NCBI GenBank assembly: GCA_049840795.1
Contig: JASGJK010000007.1
Span: 9,658 to 73,657 of the forward strand
Direction: 5' to 3'
DNA: 64,000 nt
Source: UPXZ01 sp049840795
GTDB lineage: Bacteria > Bacteroidota > Bacteroidia > Bacteroidales > Paludibacteraceae
The position numbers and the translations under genes are program-made. The notes beneath the pieces are model-generated. The model had not been told where the DNA came from. It did no database searches and saw only the letters and a list, made by a program, of their open reading frames with translations. Positions within the stretch are counted from its first letter, which is position 1. Each line of letters begins with the position of its first letter. Of this stretch, positions 10,476 to 19,802 are shown piece after piece.

Positions 10476-11610
10476 TTATTTTACTTTAACAATCAGTGGT
10501 TTCTGTGTTTTTTCTGAAAAATCAGCGACATATTTTTTCCAATCGTCAAATGATGAAAAACCCCATTTGCTCCAACCAGCTCCTTGATAATAGGTGTATT
10601 TTATTTTTGGAGTTATATGCTGAAATCCCAAAATATGATTGTTTTTTGTTTCTACCTTTTCAAACGCTTTTTTACCAACCACGGCTTCGTAAATAGTACC
10701 GTGCTCTTTGTCAGCCGGTTCGGCGTGTAAAAAAAAGAAACTATCGGGCGAAGCGAACGTTTTTTCTTCTTTAGAATCGCGTGTTACTATTCCGGTTACG
10801 ATGGGCAATGATGCCGCATTAAACTCGTATAGGATGCTTATTTTATTCAGTTGACTTCCGGCATCTAACGAAATAATGCGTGTTTCAGTAACTTCGACGC
10901 TGCCTGCGGAGAATGGAGCGTATTTTAGTTTTACGGTCATTCTTAGTGGACCATTGTCTAATACATCGCAGGAAACAAAATTTTTGCTAAACCAAAACTT
11001 GTCGTCTAACCAAGGTGTGGAAGCGCCGGCACCAAGTGTAGGACCTACTTTATACATATCCAATCCTTCGCCATTGTCGTTATGATAACTTTGTTTACCG
11101 GCTAAGTCATTGGCGTACCATTTGTTGACAACCAAATTTTCGGTGCGTTTTACCCATACGTCAATTCCGCTACTGATTTCGCCGGTTGCCTGGAGTGCCG
11201 GCCCATATACTCTGAAAGCAATTTTGTCATTTTCCCAAGCAAAGTCGTCTTTTCTTTCAAGAACTAATCTGCCATACACCTTGGAGACAAATTTTTCCGG
11301 AGTTCCTTTTGTGATGGTATAGGTGACACTACCTTTACCGTTTACCGTTGCGGGAAAAAGAAGTAAAGTCTCTTTACAACATCCATTGCTCGTAATCTGG
11401 TAAGGAATTTGTGTGCCGCCGGCATTACGTATGATAAATTCTTCTCCTTCTTTAAGCGCTAATTTTTCCTTTACAGTTTTAAAATCAAGTTCAACCAATT
11501 CGTTGTTACGTAATAGTGTTGAAGGGTTTTTTATTGTTATCTTCACTTTTGTTGCACCGAAGGAACTCAGCGCAACAAAAGCAAATAAGATAAATAAATA
11601 TTTTTTTCAT
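10476..11610 (-). CDS. DUF4861 family exported protein (frameshift after the start codon)
   Basis: Periplasmic protein of the DUF4861 family, repeatedly found with KduI and KduD in pectin or uronate loci of Bacteroidota; its catalytic role is not established. The body (VKITIKNPSTLLRNNELVEL to ADFSEKTQKPLIVKVK) is beta-rich and complete. The frame starting at the only good ATG (11608-11610) differs by one base: removing one A from the A7 run (complement of 11601-11607) gives MKKYLFILFAFVALSSFGA, a normal signal peptide, and a protein of 377 residues. Without this correction the only start is GTG at 11546 and export is lost. Downstream partner of kduD, 25 bases apart. Confidence 0.75.
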
Positions 11611-11635
11611 ATTCTGTCTTTTCAATCGATTTTTA

Positions 11636-12427
11636 CTACGGTTGTTTGCCGATGTAAGCTAAAATACCACCATCAACGTACAGTATGTGCCCGTTTACAA
11701 AGTCGGATGCATCAGATGCTAAAAATATGGCGGGACCTTTCAAGTCTTCCGGTGTTCCCCAACGTCCGGCGGGAGTTTTTGCTACAATAAACGCATCAAA
11801 CGGATGACGAGAACCATCGGCTTGTTTTTCTCGTAACGGAGCGGTTTGAGGCGTAGCAATGTAACCCGGACCTATGCCATTGCACTGAATGTTGTATTCG
11901 CCGTACTCGGAACAGATGTTTTTTGTGAGCATTTTCAAACCGCCTTTTGCTGCTGCGTATGCCGAAACAGTCTCGCGGCCTAATTCACTCATCATAGAGC
12001 ATATATTGATTATTTTTCCGTGTCCTTTTTTTATCATACTTGGGATGACAGCTTTTGCAACAATAAAAGGAGCATTCAAGTCCACGTCAATAACCTGACG
12101 AAACTCTGCCGCCGACATTTCGTGCATTGGTATGCGTTTAATGATTCCCGCATTGTTTACCAATATATCTACTATTCCCACTTCCTTTTCGATAGTTGCT
12201 ATCATTTGGTTTACGCCGTTTTCGTCTGTTACATCGCAAACATAACCATAAGCTTCTATTCCCGCTTCTTGGTAGGCAGCAAGTCCTTTATCTACAAATT
12301 CTTGTTTAATGTCATTAAAAACAATTTTAGCGCCTGCTTCTGCAAGAGCCGATGCTATAGAAAATCCGATGCCATACGAAGCACCTGTTATCAAGGCAAT
12401 TTTGTCTGTTAAATCAAATGGATTCAT
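11636..12427 (-). CDS. kduD: 2-dehydro-3-deoxy-D-gluconate 5-dehydrogenase
   Basis: Short-chain dehydrogenase of 263 residues that interconverts 3-deoxy-D-glycero-2,5-hexodiulosonate and 2-keto-3-deoxygluconate in unsaturated-uronate catabolism. Visible: N-terminal NAD site TGASYGIGFSIA (about 14-25), NNAG (about 91-94), active-site Ser/Tyr/Lys with YAAAKGG (about 155-161), and the C-terminal FLASDASDFVNGHILYVDGG. The assignment to KduD rather than another SDR rests on strong family resemblance and on kduI immediately upstream. Probably one leftward transcript with kduI and the DUF4861 gene. Confidence 0.85.
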   Translation of the reverse strand: MNPFDLTDKIALITGASYGIGFSIASALAEAGAKIVFNDIKQEFVDKGLAAYQEAGIEAYGYVCDVTDENGVNQMIATIEKEVGIVDILVNNAGIIKRIPMHEMSAAEFRQVIDVDLNAPFIVAKAVIPSMIKKGHGKIINICSMMSELGRETVSAYAAAKGGLKMLTKNICSEYGEYNIQCNGIGPGYIATPQTAPLREKQADGSRHPFDAFIVAKTPAGRWGTPEDLKGPAIFLASDASDFVNGHILYVDGGILAYIGKQP

Positions 12428-12570
12428 GTTATTTTAGTTTTTTTTTGTGATGAGTATGAATAATTAAAGATGTATTGCTATGAATATCTAATTTTTACCT
12501 GATAGGCTTTATGTTTTTTAAGTTCATCAAGATGAAAAATAAGATATTTATCATCAGCGATTAATGTCTA

Positions 12571-13414
12571 TTATTTTAGATCGGTGATTTTAGAGAAATC
12601 CTGATCTCCATAGTCAAGATTTTCACCGGCCATTCCCCAAATGAATGTGTAATTGTATGTGGCAGCAGCAGAGTGAATAGACCATTCGGGTGAGATAACC
12701 GCTTGGTTGTTTTGCATCCAAATATGGCGAGTTTCAGAGGGCTCACCCATAAAATGGCAAACTGATTGATCCTCTGGTACTTCAAAATAAAAGTATGCTT
12801 CCATACGTCGTGAGTGTACGTGCGCGGGCATTGTGTTCCAAACACTTCCGGGGTGCTAACTCGGTCATTCCCATCTGAAGTTGACACGTCGGGAGCACCT
12901 GATTCACAATCATTTTGTTGATGTTGCGATGATTGGCAGTTTCCAAACTTCCCAATTCCATAACCACGGCATCTGCTTTTGTTATTTTTTTGTCGGGATA
13001 GTTACGGTGAGCGGGCGCGGAATTAAAATAAAATTTTGCAGGATTATTTTTGTCTATGCTTTCAAAATAAATTTCCCTATCGCCGGAACCGAGATAAAGC
13101 GCCTCTTTGTAATTCAATTCAAATTTTTCGTTTCCAACATAAATAATCCCTTTTCCACCAACGTTGAATGTGCCAAACTCACGATTGCGTAAAAATATAG
13201 GTTGTTTCAACGGATCGATGGTTTCGAGCATAATTTTTTCGTTAACCGGCATAGCGCCTCCAACAACCAACCGATCGTACATTGTATATACCATATTTAC
13301 TTCGTCGTTGGCAAATAGCTTTTCAATTAAAAAATCCTTACGCAGTCTGTCGGTAGTATAATGTTTTGCATCTTCGGGATGCGCCGCGTAACGTAATTCG
13401 TAGTTAGTTTTCAT
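12571..13414 (-). CDS. kduI: 5-dehydro-4-deoxy-D-glucuronate isomerase (one frameshift)
   Basis: Converts 4-deoxy-L-threo-5-hexosulose uronate to 3-deoxy-D-glycero-2,5-hexodiulosonate, the step before KduD. Residues 1-190 read from the ATG at 13414 (MKTNYELRYAAHPEDAKHY) and end in the conserved GMTELAP; the rest (MPAHVHSRRMEAYFYFEVPE, with the zinc-binding His and Glu, to FSKITDLK) lies in another frame. Removing one base from the G4 run 12850-12853 joins them as ELAPGSVWNTMPAHVH and yields 280 residues, the usual KduI length. The break is probably sequence error; if real, the pathway is lost here. Confidence 0.85.
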
Positions 13415-13581
13415 GTACTCTTTAATTTTTTTTAAACATTTTTGTAAAACCTGCTTTAGGTGGATTTAAACTTTGGACACAATGTCGAATCGCTATTTTT
13501 TATAAAAATCTAACGATTGTTTTTATTGTGCCCGATAGCTGTATAATTATACGGTTTTTATTTATTTGTAATTTTTACAAC

Positions 13582-13589
13582 CAAAGTTA
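13582..13589 (-). promoter_or_regulatory. Possible promoter of the kduI-kduD-DUF4861 operon
   Basis: The complement reads TAACTTTG, fitting TAnnTTTG, about 168 bases before the kduI start. No clear -33 element. The rest of the gap 13415-13719 shows no gene. Confidence 0.3.
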
Positions 13590-13719
13590 CAAAAAATGAA
13601 TAAACGATACGGGTCAATTATGTGAGTTTTGTGTTTTTTTAATAATTGACATGCCAATTCTGAAAAATAGTAGTGTGTGCGCACACTCTGATGAATTCGG
13701 TTTGTGTTCTTTCTTAAAT

Positions 13720-15087
13720 TTAACTTTCTGTAAGATCAGTTGAAAATAAAGCTTCTTTGAAAATTTCGCTAACAGTGGGATGTGGAAATACTATTTTTTT
13801 CATCTGTTCTACTGTCATTTTCTGCTCAATAGCTATCGATACGCCGTAAATAATTTCGCTGGAAGGGTTTCCGAGAATATGAGCTCCGATTACTTCGTTG
13901 TTTTCATTGATGATAATTTTGAATAATCCGTTCAGCCCTTCGTTTTCGGCAACAAAGCGCCCTGCGTATGTCATAGGAAGTTTTGCAACTTTATAGGCGA
14001 TGTTTTTTGCCTTTGCTGTTTCTTCCGTCTCTCCGGTTCCAGCCACTTCAGGATTGGTATAAACTATTCCGGGAATAGCGTTGTATTTCATCACGTCATT
14101 TTCGCCGGTAAGGTTATTTACCACCACTTCGCCTTCACGACTGGCTGTGTGTGCCAACAAGGAGAATCCGGTAACATCTCCTGCAGCAAATACATTGGGT
14201 AGATTGGTACGCATCTTTTCATCCACTTGTATGCCATTTCGTATGGTTTCAATCTCTATGTTTTCAAGCCCGTATCCTTTTAGATTGGCTCTTCTTCCAA
14301 CGCTCAATAGTATTTTATTACCTTTCACTGTATGAGTTTCACCAGCCTTTTCAAAATAAACTCTATTGTTTTCAACGGTTGTTACTTTGCTGCTCAAATG
14401 AAATTCCACCCCTTTTTTGGTATATATCTCTCGTAGCATAGCTGATATTTCAATGTCTAATCCGCCCAAAATTTCAGGAAGCATTTCGATGACCGTAACC
14501 TTGGTACCAAAACTATTGTATAAACTGGCAAATTCCATACCTATAACACCGCCACCGATTATCACGAGTGATTCAGGTCGTTCTTTCAAACTAAGTAGCT
14601 CCCGATTGGTAAGGATTATATCACCGGCTTCACTAATTCCCGGAATAGGAGGGATAAACGCTTCGGAACCGGTACATATAAGCAAATTTTTTCCGGAAAA
14701 ATGTTCATCATTACACATCACTTCAATTCCCGAATCGTTTCGACTAAGGATACTTGCTTCACCTTCTATCACCGTCACATTGTGCTCTTTCATTTTTGCT
14801 TTTACGCCGGCAACCAATTTACGTACAATTTTATTTTTTCGGGCGATTATTTTTTCAAAATCAAACCGTAGGTTGTCTCCATAAACGCCGTATTTCTCAC
14901 CGTGAATCGCATTCTCGTATGTTTTGGCACTGTAAAGTAAGGTTTTAGTTGGGATGCAACCTTCATTGAGGCAAACTCCTCCCAGACTTTTCTTTTCAAA
15001 TAAAATCACTTGTAATCCTTTTTGCCCTGCGCGTTCGGCAGCAACATAACCGGCGGGACCGCCTCCAATAATAATTAAATCGAACAT
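13720..15087 (-). CDS. lpdA: Dihydrolipoamide dehydrogenase (E3)
   Basis: Intact 455-residue flavoprotein disulfide reductase that reoxidises the lipoyl group of 2-oxoacid dehydrogenase or glycine cleavage complexes with NAD+. Landmarks: FAD site GGGPAGYVAAERAGQKG (residues about 8-24), redox-active CLNEGC (about 40-45), NAD site IIGGGVIGMEFASLYNSFG, second FAD motif VFAAGDVTG, and the C-terminal active-site HPTVSE. No E1/E2 genes are adjacent, so it may serve complexes encoded elsewhere. The shared active-site cysteine spacing excludes mercuric reductase. Confidence 0.92.
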   Translation of the reverse strand: MFDLIIIGGGPAGYVAAERAGQKGLQVILFEKKSLGGVCLNEGCIPTKTLLYSAKTYENAIHGEKYGVYGDNLRFDFEKIIARKNKIVRKLVAGVKAKMKEHNVTVIEGEASILSRNDSGIEVMCNDEHFSGKNLLICTGSEAFIPPIPGISEAGDIILTNRELLSLKERPESLVIIGGGVIGMEFASLYNSFGTKVTVIEMLPEILGGLDIEISAMLREIYTKKGVEFHLSSKVTTVENNRVYFEKAGETHTVKGNKILLSVGRRANLKGYGLENIEIETIRNGIQVDEKMRTNLPNVFAAGDVTGFSLLAHTASREGEVVVNNLTGENDVMKYNAIPGIVYTNPEVAGTGETEETAKAKNIAYKVAKLPMTYAGRFVAENEGLNGLFKIIINENNEVIGAHILGNPSSEIIYGVSIAIEQKMTVEQMKKIVFPHPTVSEIFKEALFSTDLTES

Positions 15088-15145
15088 AGAGGATAAATTA
15101 GTCTAAAATAATGTTATACGTTTTTGATGTTATAAAATAGGGTAA

Positions 15146-15153
15146 CAAAGATA
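15146..15153 (-). promoter_or_regulatory. Candidate promoter of lpdA
   Basis: The complement reads TATCTTTG, a match to TAnnTTTG, about 59 bases before the lpdA start codon. No well-spaced -33 element is visible. Confidence 0.4.
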
Positions 15154-15254
15154 CGTATTTTCGTTCAAAGCTTGCTATTAGTTCTTCACGAAAAATATTA
15201 TAAGAAAGAAGAATATCAGTCACAGGTAAATCCAAAGATAGAAATGGTAAAAAT

Positions 15255-15611
15255 ATCGTTTTGGGTTTATCCATTATATCGCTCAATTTCTTGTGCATTT
15301 TCCAATTGCCGTTGCCGTTCGGAAGCCGAAAACGTTTTTTTTGTACCGGTAAAAAGGTGTATGGCAATATACCGGTAACGAAAAGGGAGTTTGGAAAATT
15401 CCAATACAGTACCACTTCGTATGGATTGGCGATAATGACAATGTGTACACTCGTAACGTAACTTGTTTTTAAGCCAAATATGCTTTGTGCTCCCACATTT
15501 TGGACAAACTACACCGATTTGATCCCGTTGCGCCTTAAAATGTGCTATGCAGGATGCTTCATCGGGGAAATTTTGAATGAAATTCAAGAGGTTTATGTTG
15601 TGTGTTTTCAT
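15255..15611 (-). pseudogene. IS1595-family transposase, N-terminal remnant
   Basis: From the ATG at 15611 the frame gives MKTHNINLLNFIQNFPDEAS, then a zinc ribbon (CPKCG...CTHCHYRQS) and TVLEFSKLPFRYRYIAIHLF, the start of an IS1595/ISXO2-type transposase. It goes out of frame after SASERQRQL and a shifted match (NWKMHKKLSDIMDKP) follows; the catalytic DDE half is absent. The 157 bases between here and lpdA hold only unrecognised sequence in a spurious frame. Inactive relic. Confidence 0.75.
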
Positions 15612-15715
15612 CTTTGAATATACTGTAAATGTAATGAATTTCAATGGATTAAACGAATATGTTAAGACTCCTTTATCGCAAACTTAACCGCATGTCTCTG
15701 ACCTTTTTTTATACA

Positions 15716-15734
15716 GGTCACTTTGCGGATAATC
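15716..15734. repeat. Solo copy of the terminal repeat seen at 46.7 kb
   Basis: The complement, GATTATCCGCAAAGTGACC, matches 46738-46756 at 18 of 19 positions. It overlaps a small hairpin GACC...GGTC (15700-15719). The rest of the gene-free stretch 15645-16144 is AT-rich with short degraded frames I cannot assign, plus the promoter at 16031. Confidence 0.6.
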
Positions 15735-16030
15735 ATTTTTTTTATTGTTTTTCTCGGACAAATGAAATGGACGAAATAGTATCAGAACTCAAAAAACTGT
15801 TTTAAAAACATACAATGTCTATATGACTCAATAGAAAATATGGCAGAAACACTGGAAAATATAGGAAAAGAGACAAGCCTAAATTGCTGGAAAACTATAA
15901 AAATACGTTCTAAGAGATTTAGCTTAATGACATTGGACTTGCGCGTGGACTGGGCTGGATTAAAAAAGAAATGATGGTAAAACGTTAACAAAAAAAACAC
16001 TTCGTATCAATAATTTTTGGGAATAATGTT

Positions 16031-16038
16031 TATCTTTG
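16031..16038 (+). promoter_or_regulatory. Probable promoter of the polysaccharide cluster
   Basis: TATCTTTG fits the -7 consensus, 107 bases before gmd; the upstream TTTG (16016-16019) is too close to be a good -33 element. It would drive gmd-fcl and perhaps more of the rightward cluster. Confidence 0.45.
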
Positions 16039-16144
16039 TAAAAAAATATATCATCGTATGAAACGAGCACGAAAAATATACTTTTATTCATATAAGAAAT
16101 ATGTGTGTGCGAGTTGCATCTGATAACTAAAAAAATATAAACAG

Positions 16145-17227
16145 ATGAAAATAGCATTGATTACCGGCATCACAGGACAAGATGGTTCTTATTTAGCTGA
16201 ATTTTTATTAGAAAAAGGATATGAAGTACACGGTGTGCTGAGACGTTCATCATCGTTTAATACCGAACGTATCGAACATCTATATCTTACCGAGTGGGTG
16301 AGAGATATGAAAAAGAAAAGAGCTGTGAATTTACATTACGGAGATATGACCGATTCCAGTTCGTTGGTTCGTATCATTCAGGAAGTTAAACCGGACGAGA
16401 TTTATAATTTAGCTGCCCAAAGTCACGTGAAAGTGAGTTTTGACGTACCCGAATACACCGCTGAATGCGATGCCGTAGGTACGCTTAGATTGCTGGAAGC
16501 TGTCCGTATTTTGAATTTGGAAAAAACTTGTAAAATATATCAGGCATCTACGTCTGAACTGTTTGGTTTAGTGCAGGAGATTCCTCAAAAAGAAACTACG
16601 CCGTTTTATCCTCGTTCGCCTTATGGCGTAGCAAAACAATACGGTTTTTGGATTACAAAAAATTACCGTGAATCGTACGGATTATTTGCCGTAAACGGTA
16701 TATTGTTTAATCACGAAAGCGAACGACGTGGAGAAACGTTTGTAACCCGCAAAATAACGTTGGCGGTAGCACGTATAGCGCAGGGCTTGCAAGATAAACT
16801 TTATATGGGCAATTTAGATTCGTATAGGGATTGGGGCTATGCTAAAGATTACGTGGAATGTATGTGGTTAATTCTTCAACATCCAACTCCCGAAGATTTT
16901 GTAATTGCTACCGGCGAGATGCACACTGTACGCGAATTTTGTACACTCGCTTTTGCCGAAGCAGGTATTGAAGTCAAATGGGACGGTCAAGGAGTAGATG
17001 AAAAAGGAATTGATGCTAAAACCGGAAAAGTATTGGTCGAAGTAGATCCCAAATATTTCCGCCCGGCAGAAGTAGAACTACTGATTGGAGATCCAACAAA
17101 AGCGAAAACACTGCTTGGCTGGAATCCAACCAAAACTTCGTTTGCCGAATTGGTAAAGATTATGGTCAGTCACGATATGGAATATGTAAAAAAAAGACAA
17201 AATAAGCCAATAGCTAAAACATTATGA
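16145..17227 (+). CDS. gmd: GDP-mannose 4,6-dehydratase
   Basis: Intact 360-residue extended SDR that makes GDP-4-keto-6-deoxy-D-mannose, the first step to GDP-L-fucose and related sugars. Visible: NADP-binding ITGITGQDGSYLAEFLLEKG (residues 5-24), RRSSSFNTERIEHLY, STSELFG, YPRSPYGVAKQYGFW with the catalytic Tyr and Lys, and NHESERRGETFVTRKIT. First gene of the surface polysaccharide cluster; its last four bases overlap fcl, so the two are translationally coupled. Confidence 0.95.
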   Translation: MKIALITGITGQDGSYLAEFLLEKGYEVHGVLRRSSSFNTERIEHLYLTEWVRDMKKKRAVNLHYGDMTDSSSLVRIIQEVKPDEIYNLAAQSHVKVSFDVPEYTAECDAVGTLRLLEAVRILNLEKTCKIYQASTSELFGLVQEIPQKETTPFYPRSPYGVAKQYGFWITKNYRESYGLFAVNGILFNHESERRGETFVTRKITLAVARIAQGLQDKLYMGNLDSYRDWGYAKDYVECMWLILQHPTPEDFVIATGEMHTVREFCTLAFAEAGIEVKWDGQGVDEKGIDAKTGKVLVEVDPKYFRPAEVELLIGDPTKAKTLLGWNPTKTSFAELVKIMVSHDMEYVKKRQNKPIAKTL

Positions 17228-18324
17228 ATAAAGATAGTAAAATATATATAGCTGGTCATTTGGGACTGGTAGGCTCTGCTATCACAAAAGTTTTCAAAGA
17301 AAAGGGATACACTAATTTTATCGAACGTTCGATTGCTGAATTGGATTTGATGAGACAAGATGATGTTGATGCTTTTTTTGCAAAAGAAAAACCCGAATAT
17401 GTTGTTCTTGCAGCGGCTAAAGTGGGAGGAATTGTGGCTAACAACACTTATCGTGCACAATTTATTTACGAAAACCTGATGATACAGAATAATGTTATTC
17501 ATTCGGCATACAAATATGGAGTAAAAAAACTGTTGTTTCTCGGGAGTACTTGTATTTATCCGGCGCAGGCACCTCAGCCTATGCCTGAAAACTGTTTGCT
17601 CACCGATCCGTTAGAATACACTAATGAACCGTATGCGTTGGCTAAAATTGCCGGATTAAAGATGTGCGAAAGCTATAATTTACAATACGGTACTAATTTT
17701 ATAGCAGTGATGCCCACCAATTTATATGGTCCGAACGATAATTTCGATTTGGAAAAAAGCCACGTATTGCCGGCAATCATTCGTAAAACGCATTTAGCCA
17801 AATGTTTAATGGAAAATAATTGGGAAGGTATCATTGCCGACTTTAACCGTTATCCGGTAGAAGGAGTTAATGGCGCAAACGAAAAATCAGAGATATTGAC
17901 AAAGCTTCAAAAATATGGTATCACCCAAAATGACAAAACAACTCAAGTAGAAATATGGGGAACAGGAAAGCCGTTGAGAGAGTTTCTATGGAGTGAAGAT
18001 ATGGCAGCAGCTTGCGTATATTTGGTAGAAAATGTGGACTTTGAAGATGTGAAAAAACTTTCGGTTGAAGAAGGCAGTAAAGAAATACGGAACTGTCATA
18101 TAAATATAGGTACAGGAAAAGAAATCACTATAAAAGCGTTGGCTGAACTTGTTTCCGAAAAATTAGGATTCAAAGGTAAAATTGTATTCAATACCGAAAA
18201 ACCGGACGGAACAATGCGTAAATTGACCAACCCTTCGAAAATACATGCGCTTGGCTGGAAACATACTATTGAAATAGATGAGGGCGTGCAAAAACTTTAC
18301 GATTGGTATCTTGAAAAGGTATAA
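17224..18324 (+). CDS. fcl: GDP-L-fucose synthase
   Basis: Intact 366-residue epimerase/reductase that converts GDP-4-keto-6-deoxymannose to GDP-L-fucose. NADP site AGHLGLVGSAITKVF (about 10-24), FLGSTCIYPAQAPQPMPE, catalytic YALAKIAGLKMCE, and YGPNDNFDLEKSHVLPA. The length and the inserted segment around residues 195-240 are the form usual in Bacteroides rather than the roughly 320-residue enterobacterial enzyme. Overlaps gmd by four bases (ATGA). The expected user, a GT11 fucosyltransferase, is at 42334 and is broken. Confidence 0.94.
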   Translation: MNKDSKIYIAGHLGLVGSAITKVFKEKGYTNFIERSIAELDLMRQDDVDAFFAKEKPEYVVLAAAKVGGIVANNTYRAQFIYENLMIQNNVIHSAYKYGVKKLLFLGSTCIYPAQAPQPMPENCLLTDPLEYTNEPYALAKIAGLKMCESYNLQYGTNFIAVMPTNLYGPNDNFDLEKSHVLPAIIRKTHLAKCLMENNWEGIIADFNRYPVEGVNGANEKSEILTKLQKYGITQNDKTTQVEIWGTGKPLREFLWSEDMAAACVYLVENVDFEDVKKLSVEEGSKEIRNCHINIGTGKEITIKALAELVSEKLGFKGKIVFNTEKPDGTMRKLTNPSKIHALGWKHTIEIDEGVQKLYDWYLEKV

Positions 18325-18352
18325 ATGTTTAATGTTTAGCGTTTAATGTTTG
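18323..18352. repeat. Left inverted arm (family E) of the four-helix-bundle element
   Basis: Arm built from AATGTTTAATGTTTAGCGTT-type repeats. It is the inverse complement of the arm at 18716-18778, and the start codon of the enclosed ORF lies inside it. It begins right at the fcl stop codon. Confidence 0.7.
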
Positions 18353-18715
18353 AAAGAAAAATATATAGTTTTGAGAAATTGGAGGTATATAAGGATGCAA
18401 GAATTTACGTGAAATATGTATATTTGCTTACAACCGAATTTTTCCCTGATAGAGAACGTTTTGGATTAGTTTCACAAATTCAGAGAGCTGCTGTTTCCGT
18501 TGTTTCAAATATAGTGGAAGGCACATCAAGGGCATCAAATAAAGAAAAAGAACGGTTCATAGAAATAGCTTACGGCTCTTTATTAGAAACTTACTGTCAG
18601 CTTCAAATAGCTGCAGATTTAGAATATATAAAACAAGAAGATTTAGACAAGATAAAATTACAGGTTTGATAAAATCGCAAACAAATTAAGTGCGCTAAAA
18701 CGCAGTTACGCTTAA
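18346..18715 (+). CDS. Four-helix-bundle protein of the S23 family (one frameshift)
   Basis: Small all-helical protein of the family first met as the ORF in intervening sequences of 23S rRNA (S23/TIGR02436 type). Landmarks: FEKLEVYKDARIYVKYVY, FGLVSQIQRAAVSVVSNIVEG (the conserved R-x-A-x-S-x-x-x-N-I-x-E-G core), FIEIAYGSLLETYCQLQIA. The frame ends at 18669, but removal of one T in 18665-18667 continues it as VDKIANKLSALKRSYA to 18715, giving the normal length of about 122 residues. Function unknown; the family may bind nucleic acid. It sits between two inverted repeat arms, as an insert between fcl and wzm. Confidence 0.8.
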
Positions 18716-18778
18716 AGTTATTAAACATTAAACGCTAAACGCTAAACATCAAACACTAAACGTGAAACATTTAAACAA
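18716..18778. repeat. Right inverted arm (family E) of the four-helix-bundle element
   Basis: Repeated ATTAAACGCTAAACGCTAAA and ATCAAACACTAAAC motifs, complementary to the arm at 18323-18352. It ends about a dozen bases before the wzm start. Confidence 0.7.
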
Positions 18779-18789
18779 TGTAAACAGTA

Positions 18790-19638
18790 ATGATTGAGCA
18801 AGAATATACGACCGTTATTAAACCGAAAAACAAACTCTTTGAAGTCGATTTTAAAGAAATCTGGCAGTACCGCGATTTGCTTTCGATGTTCGTAAAACGA
18901 GATATTATCACGCAATATAAGCAAACAATTTTAGGTCCTACTTGGTTTTTTATTCAACCTTTGCTTACAACGGTGATGCAGATGGTAGTATTCGGCGGTA
19001 TTGCTAAAATGAGTACCGATGGATTACCACAGGCACTTTTTTACTTGGCAGGTAACGTTTGTTGGATGTATTTTGCAGATTGCTTAACAAAAACATCTAC
19101 CACTTTTAATACGAATCAGAATATTTTTGGAAAAGTTTATTTTCCTCGTTTGATTGTTCCATTATCTACCGTAACGTCTAATTTAGTGCGAATGGCAATT
19201 CAAATGTTGCTTTTTGTTTCGGTGTATTTGTATTTTGTGTTCACAGGCGTTTCCGTTTCTCCCAATATTTATATACTGCTGTTTCCTGTGCTGATTGTTA
19301 TGTTGGCAGGGTTGTCGCTCGGTTTTGGTATTATAATCTCCTCAATGACAACTAAATACCGTGATTTGACAATTTTATTTACATTCATTGTTCAGTTGTG
19401 GATGTATGCTACGCCGGTAATTTACCCGATGAGTTTTATCAAAAATGAAATGCTCAAAACGATTATTTCGGTAAATCCATTAACTCCAATTTTCGAAACA
19501 TTCAAATATGCGACTTTGGGAGTCGGAGAATTCAGTTGGATGGGACTCGGTTACAGTTTCGGATTTATGGTGGCGGTGCTGGGCATCGGTATGGTGGTGT
19601 TTAACAAAGTACAACGGAGTTTTATGGATACTGTGTAA
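18790..19638 (+). CDS. wzm: Polysaccharide ABC transporter permease
   Basis: 282-residue ABC-2 type permease, partner of the Wzt ATPase at 22954; exports lipid-linked O-antigen across the inner membrane. Cytoplasmic N-terminus (EVDFKEIWQYRDLLSMFVKRDIITQYKQ), then six predicted membrane helices (about 45-275), with the conserved GPTWFFIQPLLTTVM and LWMYATPVIYP. Normally wzm and wzt are adjacent; here a repeat-bounded GxxExxY gene and a SNF2 helicase gene separate them by 3.3 kb. Its last codons and TAA coincide with the beginning of the repeat GTGTAATCCACGG, so the C-terminus may have been remodelled by repeat insertion. Confidence 0.9.
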   Translation: MIEQEYTTVIKPKNKLFEVDFKEIWQYRDLLSMFVKRDIITQYKQTILGPTWFFIQPLLTTVMQMVVFGGIAKMSTDGLPQALFYLAGNVCWMYFADCLTKTSTTFNTNQNIFGKVYFPRLIVPLSTVTSNLVRMAIQMLLFVSVYLYFVFTGVSVSPNIYILLFPVLIVMLAGLSLGFGIIISSMTTKYRDLTILFTFIVQLWMYATPVIYPMSFIKNEMLKTIISVNPLTPIFETFKYATLGVGEFSWMGLGYSFGFMVAVLGIGMVVFNKVQRSFMDTV

Positions 19639-19640
19639 TC

Positions 19641-19772
19641 CACGGAATAATAAGAAAATATTATCCACGGATTACACTGATTACACGGAGAATATGAAAA
19701 GAAATAGTCCACGAATTACACAGATTTCACGGAAAAAGAAAAAAATTCGTGTATTCCGTGCAATCCGTGGAC
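19641..19772. repeat. Family A palindromic repeat, copy 1
   Basis: Two units with CCACGGATTACACTGATTAC (from 19665) and a palindrome whose arms are 19708-19733 and 19746-19771 (TTCGTGTATTCCGTGCAATC). It lies between wzm and the GxxExxY gene. Confidence 0.8.
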
Positions 19773-19802
19773 AAAAGGTATAACCTATAAAATAAATTGC
19801 GT

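Noticed and set aside
15098..15254. Transposase catalytic domain continuing to the lpdA start
   Set aside because: The open frame there (FLPFLSLDLPVTDILLSYNI) has no DDE motif or similarity to IS1595 sequences.
16040..16144. UpxY/UpxZ-type capsule regulation or a JUMPstart/ops leader before gmd
   Set aside because: No NusG-like antiterminator gene precedes the cluster, and the leader lacks a GGCGGTAG-type element.
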